NCBI GenBank assembly: GCA_002633005.1
Contig: NMRA01000092.1
Location: 521,710-585,709 of the forward strand
Source of the DNA: Phoronis australis
Taxonomy: Eukaryota > Phoronida > Phoronidae
Direction of reading: 5' to 3'
DNA: 64,000 nucleotides
This document shows, one piece after another, positions 36,663 to 48,061 of this stretch. Under the pieces are notes generated by a model. It worked only from the letters and a program-made list of their open reading frames with translations. It ran no database searches and was not told the DNA's origin. The position numbers were made by a program, and so were the translations under genes. The stretch's first letter is position 1; each line of letters starts with the position of its first letter.

Positions 36663-37868
36663 ATATTTCCAGCCTCCATCAACAACCAGCCATTATTTGT
36701 TAAGAAGAGTGTTGTTTGGGAGAAACGTTTTTGAAGTTATTAGCTTTGAACAAAGCTATAAAACGACACAAGATGATCACGATTTAACCACTTGAAGGGA
36801 TGCTTGTTAAATGATAAGTGAAGAAGCCTGTTAACACCGTGATTGCGTCACTGCCAGAACACATATATAATGATAATTAACAAAAGGCAGAAATTAGTTT
36901 GAATAAATAAGGTTGTGAATCAAAAACCGTACAACAATTCCACAGTGACGTAGACCAATGTAAATCAATAAGCCTAACCATTCACTAATTTTGTAATTAA
37001 CTGTATTGGTGAATGATGGTCAGATATATTTCAGCAACCAAATTGAAATTACCGCTTGTTGCCATTTAATTAGGCTTTAAAGTCCAGTAAAAATCTTGTT
37101 TGCATAGGTTTGCTCATTACTTGTCCGTCTAAACACCTGCTGGCAAAAGTTGGTGCAGTTTGAGCACCAAAGTCTTCAGCCAATATTTAAACTTTTCACC
37201 TTCACATACATGACTTGTCAGCATTTTTTATAGCATTCTCTGTTCTGTGATACAATGAGGATTATTGTGAAATAAATCAGCTGTATATGCTTAATTTTAC
37301 TTGTTGAAGAGGTGACGTCCCTATGTAAAGTTCATTCTCTCATATTTTACAAAAATCATGTTTCATGCTCTCATATTTTACAAAAATCATGTTTCAAAGT
37401 AAACCACCCTTATTACTGAAATGATGCAGCCTTTTAAATAATAATTGTTCACCCTGTAATATGCTAACTAATACGCTTAGCACAAAAACACTTTTTTTAT
37501 ACAGGTTGACAATTGAAAATTATGGGACTCACTCCTTTAATTTACAGAAGCATGTACGACCTGGCACACTAATGCTTCAAAAATTTATTTGGCTATCTTT
37601 TCAGAAGACCTTGTGTGGGAATATCACAAACGCAACTGAAATTTTCCTTTGCATACCTAACTTCGCACAAAAATTACTCTAGGAGTTTTTGTTGTATGAA
37701 GACATTTAGTAGCTTAGGAGACAATTGTTAACTGGTGGTGTGGATTTTAAACCATTCCATTGGTTTCTAAATGCTGTCCTTCGTACAAGGTGGTCTATTA
37801 GACTCCATTCCACCACTGACACCAGGCCTTATTTCATCTCAGGTGGTCCCCAATCATAGTTACAATAA
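36663..37868. other. No gene recognised; contains a 31-bp tandem duplication
   Basis: Short ORFs only. The tandem duplication at 37,337-37,398 is listed separately. Confidence 0.4.
37337..37398. repeat. Tandem duplication, 31-bp unit, two copies
   Basis: CTCTCATATTTTACAAAAAT at 37,337 recurs at 37,368 with perfect identity through CATGTTTCA, so it is very recent or an assembly artefact. Confidence 0.95.
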
Positions 37869-38117
37869 GGTGCTTACAGCTATTATTAACATCTCTTGGT
37901 CTATTTACACCTTCCTCTAGTCTACATACACTGTCATGACGCCTCGCACAAAAAATCACACCATGAGTGTACCACGTATCTGTGCTCGTTCTTCTAAGAA
38001 CGCGGGAACACCTGACAATGGCCGGAGAAGAGACCGACCGAAACGTCGTGACAGTGTATATAGACTAGAGGTCGATGTAAATAGACCAGGAGATTTTAAT
38101 AATAGTTGTAATACGCC
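37869..38117. repeat. Inverted repeat, about 75-bp arms, 99-bp spacer
   Basis: The arm at 37,869-37,943 is the inverse complement, at roughly 80%, of 38,043-38,117 (shared GACAGTGTAT, AGACTAGAGG and TGTAAATAGACC in complementary order). CAATAAGGTGCTT also occurs as a direct repeat outside both arms (about 37,863 and 38,139). The spacer holds CTGACAA, a GC-rich stem and GAAACGTCG (38,012-38,046), resembling the hammerhead-like motif at 13.8 kb. The 92-codon ORF across this repeat is probably not a gene. Confidence 0.75.
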
Positions 38118-39859
38118 ACCTCGGAGCGGTTTTAGGAATTCAATAAGGTGCTTGTTATTTTTCATTCCAGAAATTCACTTAGTTTTATCCTCAGGCATAT
38201 ATTGGTACAGTTAGCTGTAGCATTGTTATAAAGCTGTAATACAAATATATGGTTATGATGTGGGTAAAAACATGACAAATTAGGGCCTGACAAAAATTAA
38301 TATCGATAAAAACTGCATGCTTCTTTGACTATTAACTTGTTTACGGGCACAAAAGCAATACCGCTATTCTGCAATTAAATTTGTGATGCCATCATATTGC
38401 AGCGATCATTCACACGAGTCAAATTAAAGCATAATGAAAGAATGTCATCTGTTATCCAATTTCTCTGATTCTTCAATCCAGTTTTTACACTAAAGTTTGA
38501 GCACAGTTCATGGTAAATTACCTGAAGTGGCTACATGTTCTTGGCAGTTTTGTGTATTTTAATGCTAGCTCACTGTAATTCTGAGCTAATTTTGCATTAA
38601 CAAAGTTATCACCATCTCCTGAAGTATATTACTTTACCAAACCAAAATATCAAGCAAATTACACGAGTGTACTGCTTTGAAATCGTCTGGCTTTCCTTTG
38701 TTAAAAAAGCACGAGAGTGGTGTGAGAAAATGTTAAGCGTGTGTTTCTTTTAAATGGCCATAATGGACACGGTAGGTGACATTTGATTAAAACTTACACG
38801 TGGTCAGACCTGCTACATTTTAATGTAAGTTTCATTGTGAGAGGACTGACTGCAAATAGAGGTGTGGTGAATTGAAGAAGCAACTTTCGCTTTGTTTGCC
38901 ATTTTTTACCCACACCTATTCCTTATTAGCTCAGTGTTCTGACATTCACTCATACATAGTTACAACACTAGTATATGACAATGCAAAAATAATGCAGAGA
39001 ATTAGCCCAGAAAACGAGTTATTATATCTAGGCTTAAATATACACAGCGATAAATAATGAATAAGTAAAAAATATAATGTTTAAAAATCAAATTATGGCT
39101 ATAATCTAAGATGTGGCAACCATATAATGAAAAGTGAGTTATCAAAATGAGATCACGTCAGCTACGCTACAATAACAAAGAATCGTTTTGGGAGTCTTGC
39201 GTGTTCGTAGATTGTTCATATATCTACGGATAACTTCGTATTGTATGCTCTGGCAACGAATACAGCTATTTTATAATCTATTGTTTACCTCTTGCAAATG
39301 CAAGAAGTAAACAATAGTTTAGTAAGAACTCCAACTCCTTGACCGTGCCGTGGCCTGCAAGAGCTGTTTAAACGTCATCTCTGCTTTGAGTTCTTATTGA
39401 AAATCGTAATTTTGAGACACCCTGTTTTTCCATTCAGGTATTTTTGAGTATTATGCAACGTTTAGTGCTATTCTTCTTACATTTGGTAAACATCAGTCTG
39501 CATAAAATACTGCCTGGGGTGCTGAGTGACAGGATGTTTGTAAATGCGTAGGTGATCACATGGTAATATTTACAGCATTTCATCTGGGATGGCTTATCTA
39601 TACATAAACCGACAAATAAATTGGGTTTTACTTCTGACCTACACTTAGTGATTATTGAGTATAGTTGTACACCTTACCTGGATTGCTGCTAGGTAGATAT
39701 CATTGTGATCTGTGTCAGATACTGAAAGGTGAGTTACATGAAACACGAGTCTCAGCTTGCAGCAACAGCTTGATGCCGAAACATAAATGAGCTCAAACAC
39801 CTGCTTTTATTAAAAAAATGCTTAATAATTCAGCTGAAAGTAGTGCACACGTGATCTTT
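38118..39859. other. No gene recognised; one strong hairpin
   Basis: Short unrecognised ORFs only. See the hairpin at 39,278-39,317. Confidence 0.4.
39278..39317. repeat. 19-bp hairpin
   Basis: CTATTGTTTACCTCTTGCA at 39,278-39,296 pairs with TGCAAGAAGTAAACAATAG at 39,299-39,317, 18 of 19 positions, loop AA. The arm sequence ATTGTTTACCTCTTGCA also occurs alone at 48,473-48,489, so it may mark an unrecognised repeat family. Confidence 0.8.
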
Positions 39860-40347
39860 TTAAGGTTATTTATAGAAAACTAGCTTTTATCTCAGTAAAA
39901 GATATTGTTTTCTAAAATTAGAAAGCTTGCTGAATTTGAATTTGATTTCAGATTTATTACCTATCTGCCATTAATTGGGTCACGTGACCGTGTGCTTTTT
40001 GAAAAATTTAGCTAAAAAGGAACATTTATAACAAAGCAATGGTATCAGTAACAGGAGCAAATTCTGTTAAATATCAAAGTTCAAAGTGAAATCTTGAAAA
40101 TGCTGTTTCAGTTTTCTTAATTATCATTTTGCGTTATAATTTGTGTTTTTTTCAAGAAAATCCTATTTTTAATAACCCTGCATAGAAAAGCAGAACATTT
40201 TAAAAACAATTTCTGACGAGGTTTTTGAGAATAGTGCATAAATCATAGTATCTGTAAGTTTCACGTTAATCTGATCGGCTATTTTTGAGATCGGTATGTC
40301 CTGAAGTTAAACAAATTTGGCATTTTTGCATAACGTAACCTAGTTAA
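39860..40347 (-). mobile_element. Family R5 TTAA-flanked element, copy c
   Basis: TTAAGGTTAT at 39,860 and TTAA at 40,344-40,347 bound a 488-bp element. The core TCTGCCATTAATTGGGTCAC begins near 39,970. The core includes a palindromic GGTCACGTGACC. Confidence 0.8.
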
Positions 40348-43308
40348 GGGGACATTACCAGTTTTATGTCGGAAAAAAACACATTTCTACTATACAATGA
40401 TTGACGTAGAGCTCATTGACCAAGTATGAAAGTCAATAATTGTTTTTGCTGATGTTTATTACATGATTACGCCCACTAGGTAACTCTTGGAAGGAGTCTT
40501 TATGTTTAGGCTTTCGATCATGTGTTGACCAGTGATGCGTTGAATGAGTTGCCAGTTTTTTTACCCCAAATATGGAAACATTTTGCAAGTGACGTGTATG
40601 GAAAGTCTGTGAACTTAGCCTTTGACGACGACACACCTTTTGTACAATATTAGTGTAATGGTGAGTAATGCGATGCCTTGATGCAGGTTTGCATTCATTC
40701 CCTAGTTAATATTTTACAACAAACATGACATCTGAATCCAGATAACATAAAAGACTGAATGTTAATCTTGTTATTGGTAATAAAACCTTCAATTTTAGAT
40801 ATACATGGTGGTCTAAAAGCACTCCTCAGTTCGTCCTAAATTAGCTTGTTTTGACTGAAGTGGCATTAGTTTGTGTTTGTTACACAGTTTTCCCAAAAGA
40901 CTCCCATTTTATATTTCACTTTAAATTTGTACGTTACAACATTTTCACATCTTTTTCAGTTGTTTTAGATTGCAGGTCTGTGAGATTCCTTTGATACCAA
41001 CATCGTTGAAATAATACACAGTGGGGTATAACGAGCGTGGAGGTCTACTCTTCCACAAAACCAGTGCATCTGTTACACCAACAATGCACTAGCGAGACTT
41101 TGCTGGGACAATGGCTACCAATAAGAGGGACAATTGAACTTCTGCTTGTTAGTTTTTGAAGACTTGGGTAGGGTAGCAAATATTGTGCTAATGAAAGCCG
41201 CAATCATAATTATTGACCATAGCCAGTAGTCCGTTGTGGGACAGGCTTAAGAAGTTGGCATTTCGATCAGTAACGACTGTCCTACAGATGGACCTTAAGG
41301 TGTTGCTAACAAAATACAAATTTTTCAATGGTAGACTAATCATAATGAGGTTGAACAACTAGTACTTTGTCAGGACATCTGTGTCGGGAGATTGAAAACA
41401 ACCCTGGCTAATGTTGGATGTGAAAAAGGGCCTCCATGAACCTATCAACCATCCCTAGAGGGAGGGGAGAGTTCCGGCTCACTGAGGTCGACTCCAATAT
41501 CTGTGACCTTCAGTGGTATTTGCTACATTTCCAGTTTCCCGTGATTTTGTCACCAAACATTCAATTGACCCATCAACTACACTGTTCTTGCCAAAATCTC
41601 ACTTGAATCATTTGTGTCCTAAGGTTGAATTTTTGTGGATTCCGAAAAGTTTTTATCCATTGCTGCTTCGAATATGGTCCAATTCGATATGTGTCAAAAG
41701 AATCTCCTAGGCCTGCAGTCTACACCACCTAGAAAATATACAAGAAAATGGTATGAAAAGTACTTTTCTGAAATTAGCCTCGGGATGTAATCAACTTGAA
41801 ACCTCCAGCAGTTGTAATCCTTATGCTTTAGCAGCAGGGCCTCTAACTCAACCTGCTAAATGGTGGAGTATTGTAAGGGTATTGAACTGATAAAGGCGCC
41901 TGCCTTAATTTCATCAAATGTCTGGCTGACAACCTTGAGAAGTAGTGATTTGTAATAGAATCACAAAACACTGTGGATTTCAGCTCTGATCAAAGCTGAT
42001 AACTTCAAGGGGCCTATCCCATCCAATAATAATACTCAAAACACATTTTTGGTCATAAAACTGATAATCTCCCTTCGATGCTGCTATAAACATGCCTTCA
42101 GTCAAAAAACTGTTGCTTGATTAAGACCACTGATCATCAAAAATTGATCTTAAATTGTTTTCGTCCAGATTGGAAGTCATTTCTGGGGTTTGGAAGGGCC
42201 GAGTTCACTAATTGGCCCGAGAACAAGCTCAAGACATTGGCTTGACTTGACAGGCCATTTGTTACCTCATACATAAATATTTGACTTGTCAGTATTCACC
42301 AGTTTTAAAGGGCTATTTTGTTTAACTCAAAAATTGATCACTTCCAGCAGTTGACCATATCATAATAAATTTCAGATTTTCATGAAATTGGACTTAGCTT
42401 CATGACATGCACATTATGTTTAGATTAACAACAATACAGGGACATAACTGAATTTCATTAACTACATGCTGTGGCTTATGTTGATTAAAGAAACACTTAA
42501 GTCAACTACTGCCTTCCTAAAATGATATTGTGATAACCCTCTGACTGCGATGAATTAGATTATTTTTCCAGTTACCAAGGTGGTTTTGTCATCAAGATTA
42601 CTTTCTAGACTAATTAAATTTCTTAAACATAATTTTTTTTTTCTTCGCCATGAGTTACTTCAATTTCTAAAGTTGCGGTTGTTTAACTTGTTTAACTTCC
42701 AAAACCTGTCGTTTCACTGTCTACAGTGCTGGATGACAAGTGAAGTGCCCTGACCTGTGGACAGGTATAGTCTAGCAATAACCAAGAAGTCAGTTTGTTT
42801 GCTCGTGTCACTTGTCTTGAACTACTACTGCCTTAAAAATACCTCTGTTTTTATATTTACGGTAGGCACTTAAATCCCATTCTAGATGTTGCTGTGGTGT
42901 AAATGACATACGTTTTAATAACATGTTTCTTAGTGTTGGTGTTCCTTCAAGTCAAATATGATTAATAATGATAGTAATAAGAACAATAAAACGACAACAA
43001 CAATAACAATAGCATTAAGTACAACCTGACAAAGCTGAATCATTCATTTGTGAAATTGCATAACTCTTTTTCTCCATTATCACCTTTTCTATGAATGAAT
43101 GCTTTTAATTCATACATTTCCTAGCTGCTTAGTCGCCGATGTTGAATTCTAGTAACTGGAAGCACTTTGGGGTTTAGAAACTTTACGAGGCTGATCCAGC
43201 TTTGAGTTGTTACAAAATGAGCCAGTGACTAATTCAAGCAATGCATACCATTTCTTGTTTGCAATTTTAGGGTAATGGCCAACCGCATTTAAACTCTGAA
43301 GCCTTTTC
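40348..43308. other. No gene recognised; short low-complexity tract
   Basis: ORFs of at most 67 codons. An AAC/AAT-rich tract at about 42,985-43,012 is the only simple repeat seen. Confidence 0.4.
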
Positions 43309-43836
43309 TTGAAGTTACGTAGGACTAGTCTGTATTTAGCCAAATATTTAAAGAATATGATACACATTTTTACTCGGTATAGGTATGCTTACTGAAAGTA
43401 GAACGCCTGTAGGTGTTTCACTTTATATAACATTCTGCTATTAATTGGGTTGTGTGACCATGTATTTTAGTAAAATTTAGCATTAAGATACATATTAGAT
43501 AGCAAAAAACAATGGTATCAATTACATGACCAAATTTCATTTGATATAAATGTTCAAAAATGTCTCAAAAATGTTGTTACATTAATTTGTCTAAATTATC
43601 TTTTTGTTTTATGTTTGTTTTGATTTTTTTCATAAATAAATGAATTAAGTTGTATTTTTATAGCTCCTCATGCAAAATTGAAACATTGAAAAAAACAATT
43701 TGTAAGGTGGCTATGGAGAACAGTTCAGTAAAGTATGCTGCCCCAAAGTTTCATGTGAAGCCTTATTGGGCACATGTCTGAGATATGTTCCCAAGTTAGC
43801 CAGATTTGGACATTTTTGTGTCCCTAATGGTTTGAC
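43309..43836 (-). mobile_element. Family R5 element, copy d
   Basis: Left TIR-like GAAGTTACGTAGGACTAG near 43,311. Core TTCTGCTATTAATTGGGTTG near 43,433, then ACCATGTATTTTAG. It ends near GGACATTTTTGTGTCCCTAA. TTAA junctions are not preserved, so it is an older copy. The 72-codon ORF at 43,149-43,367 partly overlaps it and is not recognised. Confidence 0.75.
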
Positions 43837-44779
43837 GTCTTGTTGCTAAAGGAAAAAGAATCTTATCGGGGAAAGGACTATTATGAGACCTATGTTTTGA
43901 AAGTAAACTGATTTATTCGATTTTTGAGCTGAACTGACAACGAGCAGCTGAAATTAAGATTGGAACTAATATTAGTCATGAATAAAACTGTTTATGAATC
44001 TATAGATCAACAAATCTATTACTTATTTTTCAAGCACGTGCACTCTGGCAAACTAATGAAAATTGATCTGAAACAACAGACATATTGTTTACTTAATTTC
44101 CAACTTGTATGAAAATACGCAAAATAAACTGGACAGTGTTGAAGTTTCAGCACACAAACCTGCTACTAACTATCCACTTATTTTTGTCTATAATCCATTT
44201 CAATACTGGCTAAAGCTAAACAAAATTTTGTTAATTGGAATCGTAGCAACTTACTGGGCAGGTAAATTCTGAGAAAAGTGTGACAGAAACACTGTTTTAT
44301 TGCGACTTAAGTTCAACTTAACTGACAAATATTACTTGTAGTCAGATGTTAATCCAAACTAGGTAAAGTTCTGTTGACGCCTGCCCAGTTTATTTTGACA
44401 ACTATTGTATTTTCCATAAAAATTGGGGACGTGCCCTCAGTTTCAAAACAAATGAGTTTTTGCTCATTATGAAAAAGTTAATGTACAGTATATATAAACA
44501 TGGCTCTAAAATTATCTAAACTTATTCATGAGAAAAGTGTACGTGGCTCAAATCAAAAGATGGTGAAAATTTCACCATTTTTCTGATGAGTTACCGGGAA
44601 ATGCACCATCAATATAGAACAAATTTAAAGGCGCTTTCTGTCAAAAACAACTTTGTTTAGGCCACTTATCATGAAAACTTGGTACGTCTTTTAGATTAAA
44701 ATTGATTTCAAGAACAGACAGCGGCAACTAAAATTATGAAAAAGTTTCTGCTTGGAAGGTCTGGACAGACCCTTGCAAT
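43837..44779. other. Nothing recognised
   Basis: AT-rich, no ORF above 60 codons. Confidence 0.4.
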
Positions 44780-44940
44780 TTGAGGATTGCAAGAGTTTGT
44801 GCAGCTGTTGCTGTTTGTGTGTTAGTGACCCAACATATAATTAAATGGAGGAGCAGGTCAATGATGGATTGGGTAGCATTCTATTTACTGGCTTTATCCC
44901 CAGCCATGGAGCCTTCGGGAGTACACTGCCTTCGTCCTTG

Positions 44941-45114
44941 CTATAAGAAAGCGCGTGACCTAGTTTTGGAAATCAGGCACATTTCCGTGTCTCTCATTGA
45001 TGTTGGAAAGGCAAAGAATTTCAGATCACGCATCTTCAGGTATTTATTCATTTTATCAAGCTTTTTCATGTCGGAATTGCAGCCCACAGCACAGCAGTAA
45101 TACTTTGTTGGCAT
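44941..45114 (-). pseudogene. THAP-like zinc-finger N-terminal fragment
   Basis: From the ATG at 45,114 this encodes 57 residues opening MPTKYYCCAVGCNSD, with LKFFAFP about 30 residues in. This is the layout of a THAP N-terminus: a C-X3-4-C pair, then the 'hxFP' turn. The downstream C-X2-H and conserved tryptophan are missing because the frame stops after 57 codons. An AG|GTCACG just before the end could be a splice donor, making this a first exon, but no second exon was found. A related, more damaged copy lies at 825-905, with about 180 bases of shared 5' sequence. The frame is open further upstream to 45,213, but the homologous ATG at 45,114 is the natural THAP start. Truncated pseudogene is my preferred reading. 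Confidence 0.5.
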
Positions 45115-45290
45115 TGGAAGGACAAATTGAGTGATGCAACTGAAAAACTTGTTAGGAATCAGACAACAACATGTAACATGTGAAACTCCAGTGGCGTCAA
45201 AATGAGGCTGCAAATGTGCCTGACGGATGTTTACAGTATTGTGGGAAAATACAGCGAGAGTCCAAACGTGACTGTATAATCTGGGGCGGG

Positions 45291-47873
45291 CCTATTGATT
45301 TTCTATTATCATGGAGGCATTTGCGACATATTTTATATGGCTAAGTATCCTGGATTATGATTAATGATTTAGATGGCAAGAAAATGCCCCTTTAAATTTC
45401 AGAGTAATTTGTTTGCAAAAATTGATAAAGTGATGTTTAAAAACATGATTTTCTTCATTTTTGCTACCGTAGGTAAAAACTGCTGTGTCTCTGAACCATG
45501 TCTGTCTAATTACATTTTTTCTGGCTTGAACTGTGATTCACATTCTGATGGTGCTCAAGCCGTTTGATACCTTTCACAGATGTAAGCTTTTAATTTATTT
45601 TACCTAAGCTTTGAGTTAAAATGCCAAAACATGGCAAATGTTATAATTAGACTCTAGGGTGCCCTTATATATTGTCAGTAGTATGGGAGCACATCCCTAC
45701 TTTGGTGTGGAGATTGTGCAATAGTGATGCTTAATTGATACAGTAAACAGTTGGTCAACTGTTGGAAACATTGCCTCACTTTACGAACAGCTGCCTCACT
45801 GACTTTCAAAGCACCCACTTCCCTTCAGCATTCTCAGTGCACCATATTTCAGCATGTCGTGGCAATGCCCCACTTCATTAAATCACGATAGTAATCGCTC
45901 TCTTCTTTCACTATTTAACCTGATTTGTACTTGTAGACATAAAAACTTGCTCATTTTTTAACTTTCAGTCTTCGCACTATACAATCTATCAATGATGCTC
46001 CGTATAGCTGGTGTTGTGATGTAAAGGTCTATGCCATTATTTTGCCCGTTTTGTGTATTCAAAGACATTGCTCAATGTGTGTTCCATTTCCATATAGTCT
46101 TGATACTTCACCATTATTTTCAACCGAACCTATTCTCGAGACGTCTGGTCATCAGTGTCTGGATGAAATGGGCTCAAGAGGGGCAGTAATGGGCAACTTC
46201 AACCAAAAACATGCCTGGAATAAGGTATCATCGACAGGTTCTTATTCAGATTGTACCACACTTTGTCAATTCCTTGTTGGTCTCCCTGTTTTTGAGATAG
46301 CACTGAGAATCACCATGGTTTGGCCAGGCCCTATCATGATATGCCTGGTTTTCTGACACAATATCACACCACTGATTGCTATTCTTTCACTCTTTTACCT
46401 GAATTTAGTTAAAAAAATGGAAACACTTGTGCAGACCTATTTTTCATTTTTGTTTAAATTTTCACAATGCTGATTTCCTAATGAGTCGTGTCATTTTTAT
46501 CATGCATGAAAGTCTCATTTACTTGCCACTAACATTGACTGTTGTGATAAGTTTGCTAATTCAAGCTCCTTTCCAACACCAGCTGTGATATCTCGGACAT
46601 TTCTGTATGTTTGCACATTACCTATCCTGAAATTTTCGAAAAAGTCTGTGTAACATTAGGTCACATTAACTTTACAAGCACACACCTGTGTTTAACCTTT
46701 ATATCGACTGTATTCAGTAATTAGTCTCTTGTTGTTCCCTGCTTGCCGACTGTTGACATCATCCTTGACAAGATTGTTTAATATGTGTCCTCTATATTAG
46801 ATTCCCTGCAAGGTTCGCTTGACCTCCTTCTCATCAGCTGTAAACAAATGGGAAGAAAATTACAATTCAGAACTGCTTGAACCGGTCATTAAAGTTAATC
46901 CGAGCATTTATTCCAGGCATTTTGCATTAAGTTTTCCCTGTGTGTAATGGCTCAGTAAATATTTGGACGAGTTATGACGCAGCAAGTGTCTTCATAACTT
47001 ACCCAGCTTGCATGGTTTTCAGCATATATTGTGAAGTTAAAAGATAAAGTGATAACATAAAGATATAGCTGCATTAAGGTTATAATCGCTATTTTTAAAC
47101 TTCTTACTTGTTTCATTTTCAGCAATTATGGCTGCCCAATTAATATTGTTGGCGAACACTAGTAGTCAAGTTTTGAGATTATGCTTTGTTCTACTGATCG
47201 CATTTTTCTTGAGGGTCACACATTTGTCCTGTGGGAACATTGAGAACATGAGTTTATCAATTAATTGAATTGATACAAAGTAGTTGGAAAATTAGTGATA
47301 TTAAAGGAGTATCTTATTAATTGCTGTGTTGGTACAGGAAAGCTCAAGTTCAGCAGGATGCACACCCACGCTCGTGACACCTGAAGTTTCTCACTTGATT
47401 GCCCTGGCCACCAAACAACAAGCGTACAGTATTTTCCAAGAATTATTTTATTAATTAATGGTTGACTCTAACTGCTGGGGAGCAAGTTGAGTTTCATCAG
47501 AACGACACTCTTGTTTTAACTGGTGTTGTGCCAGCTGGCAGTAATTATAATATTTGAAACGAGTTGATTCTTTGAATTTTACTTTTTGTATCCCGTGCTC
47601 AGTAGGTTAGCAGATGGTAAAATAGTAGGAAGAGTTGCCTTCTAGATAAAAATGTCGTCATACACGATGTAGTTGTTGAAAGTGATTTATTTCCAATTTA
47701 GGCTTACTATACTGCCGCAAATGCTCTTTTTTACCAAATGTTGTTTGACAACAGGTGTACCAGAATACCACGCAACAATCGGGGAAAACATTTCGTGTCA
47801 TTAGACTTAAGGACATTTTTGTCCTAAATCGAAATAATAAAAACAGTAATTTTACACTTATTCTGCACAAAAA
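45291..47873. other. No gene recognised
   Basis: One 104-codon plus-strand ORF (46,042-46,356) with no recognisable domain; other ORFs are shorter. It may hold unrecognised introns or intergenic DNA. Confidence 0.35.
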
Positions 47874-48061
47874 TAATTGCCCGAAATTGTCATTTTCCAG
47901 TTTTCAAAGTCTGATTACTTTACTGGGAATTATGGAAAATTTAGCATAAGTTATTTTATGACACCTGCGCAATACAACCAATTGACTAAAACTTTCTCCA
48001 TCTCTATTTTTTTGAAGACATTTGACAAAACAGAATTTCAGTTGCCGGCCATATTGTGTAC
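47874..48061 (+). repeat. Dispersed repeat R4, copy 2
   Basis: Matches 28,581-28,797, including a shared TGCACAAAAATAATTGCCCG and GTTATTTTATGACA. It is slightly shorter than copy 1. The overlapping ORFs are repeat sequence. Confidence 0.75.

Noticed and set aside
37936-38214. 92-codon basic ORF that looks protein-like
   Set aside because: It spans an inverted repeat and a hammerhead-like motif; the apparent composition comes from the repeat.
39230-39262. loxP-like sequence: ATAACTTCGTAT followed by TGTATGCT
   Set aside because: The left arm and part of the spacer resemble loxP, but the inverted right arm is absent, so it is not a recombinase site. Chance similarity is the simpler reading.
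46042-46356. 104-codon plus-strand ORF
   Set aside because: No domain, no homologous copy in the window and no splice context; the length is compatible with chance.
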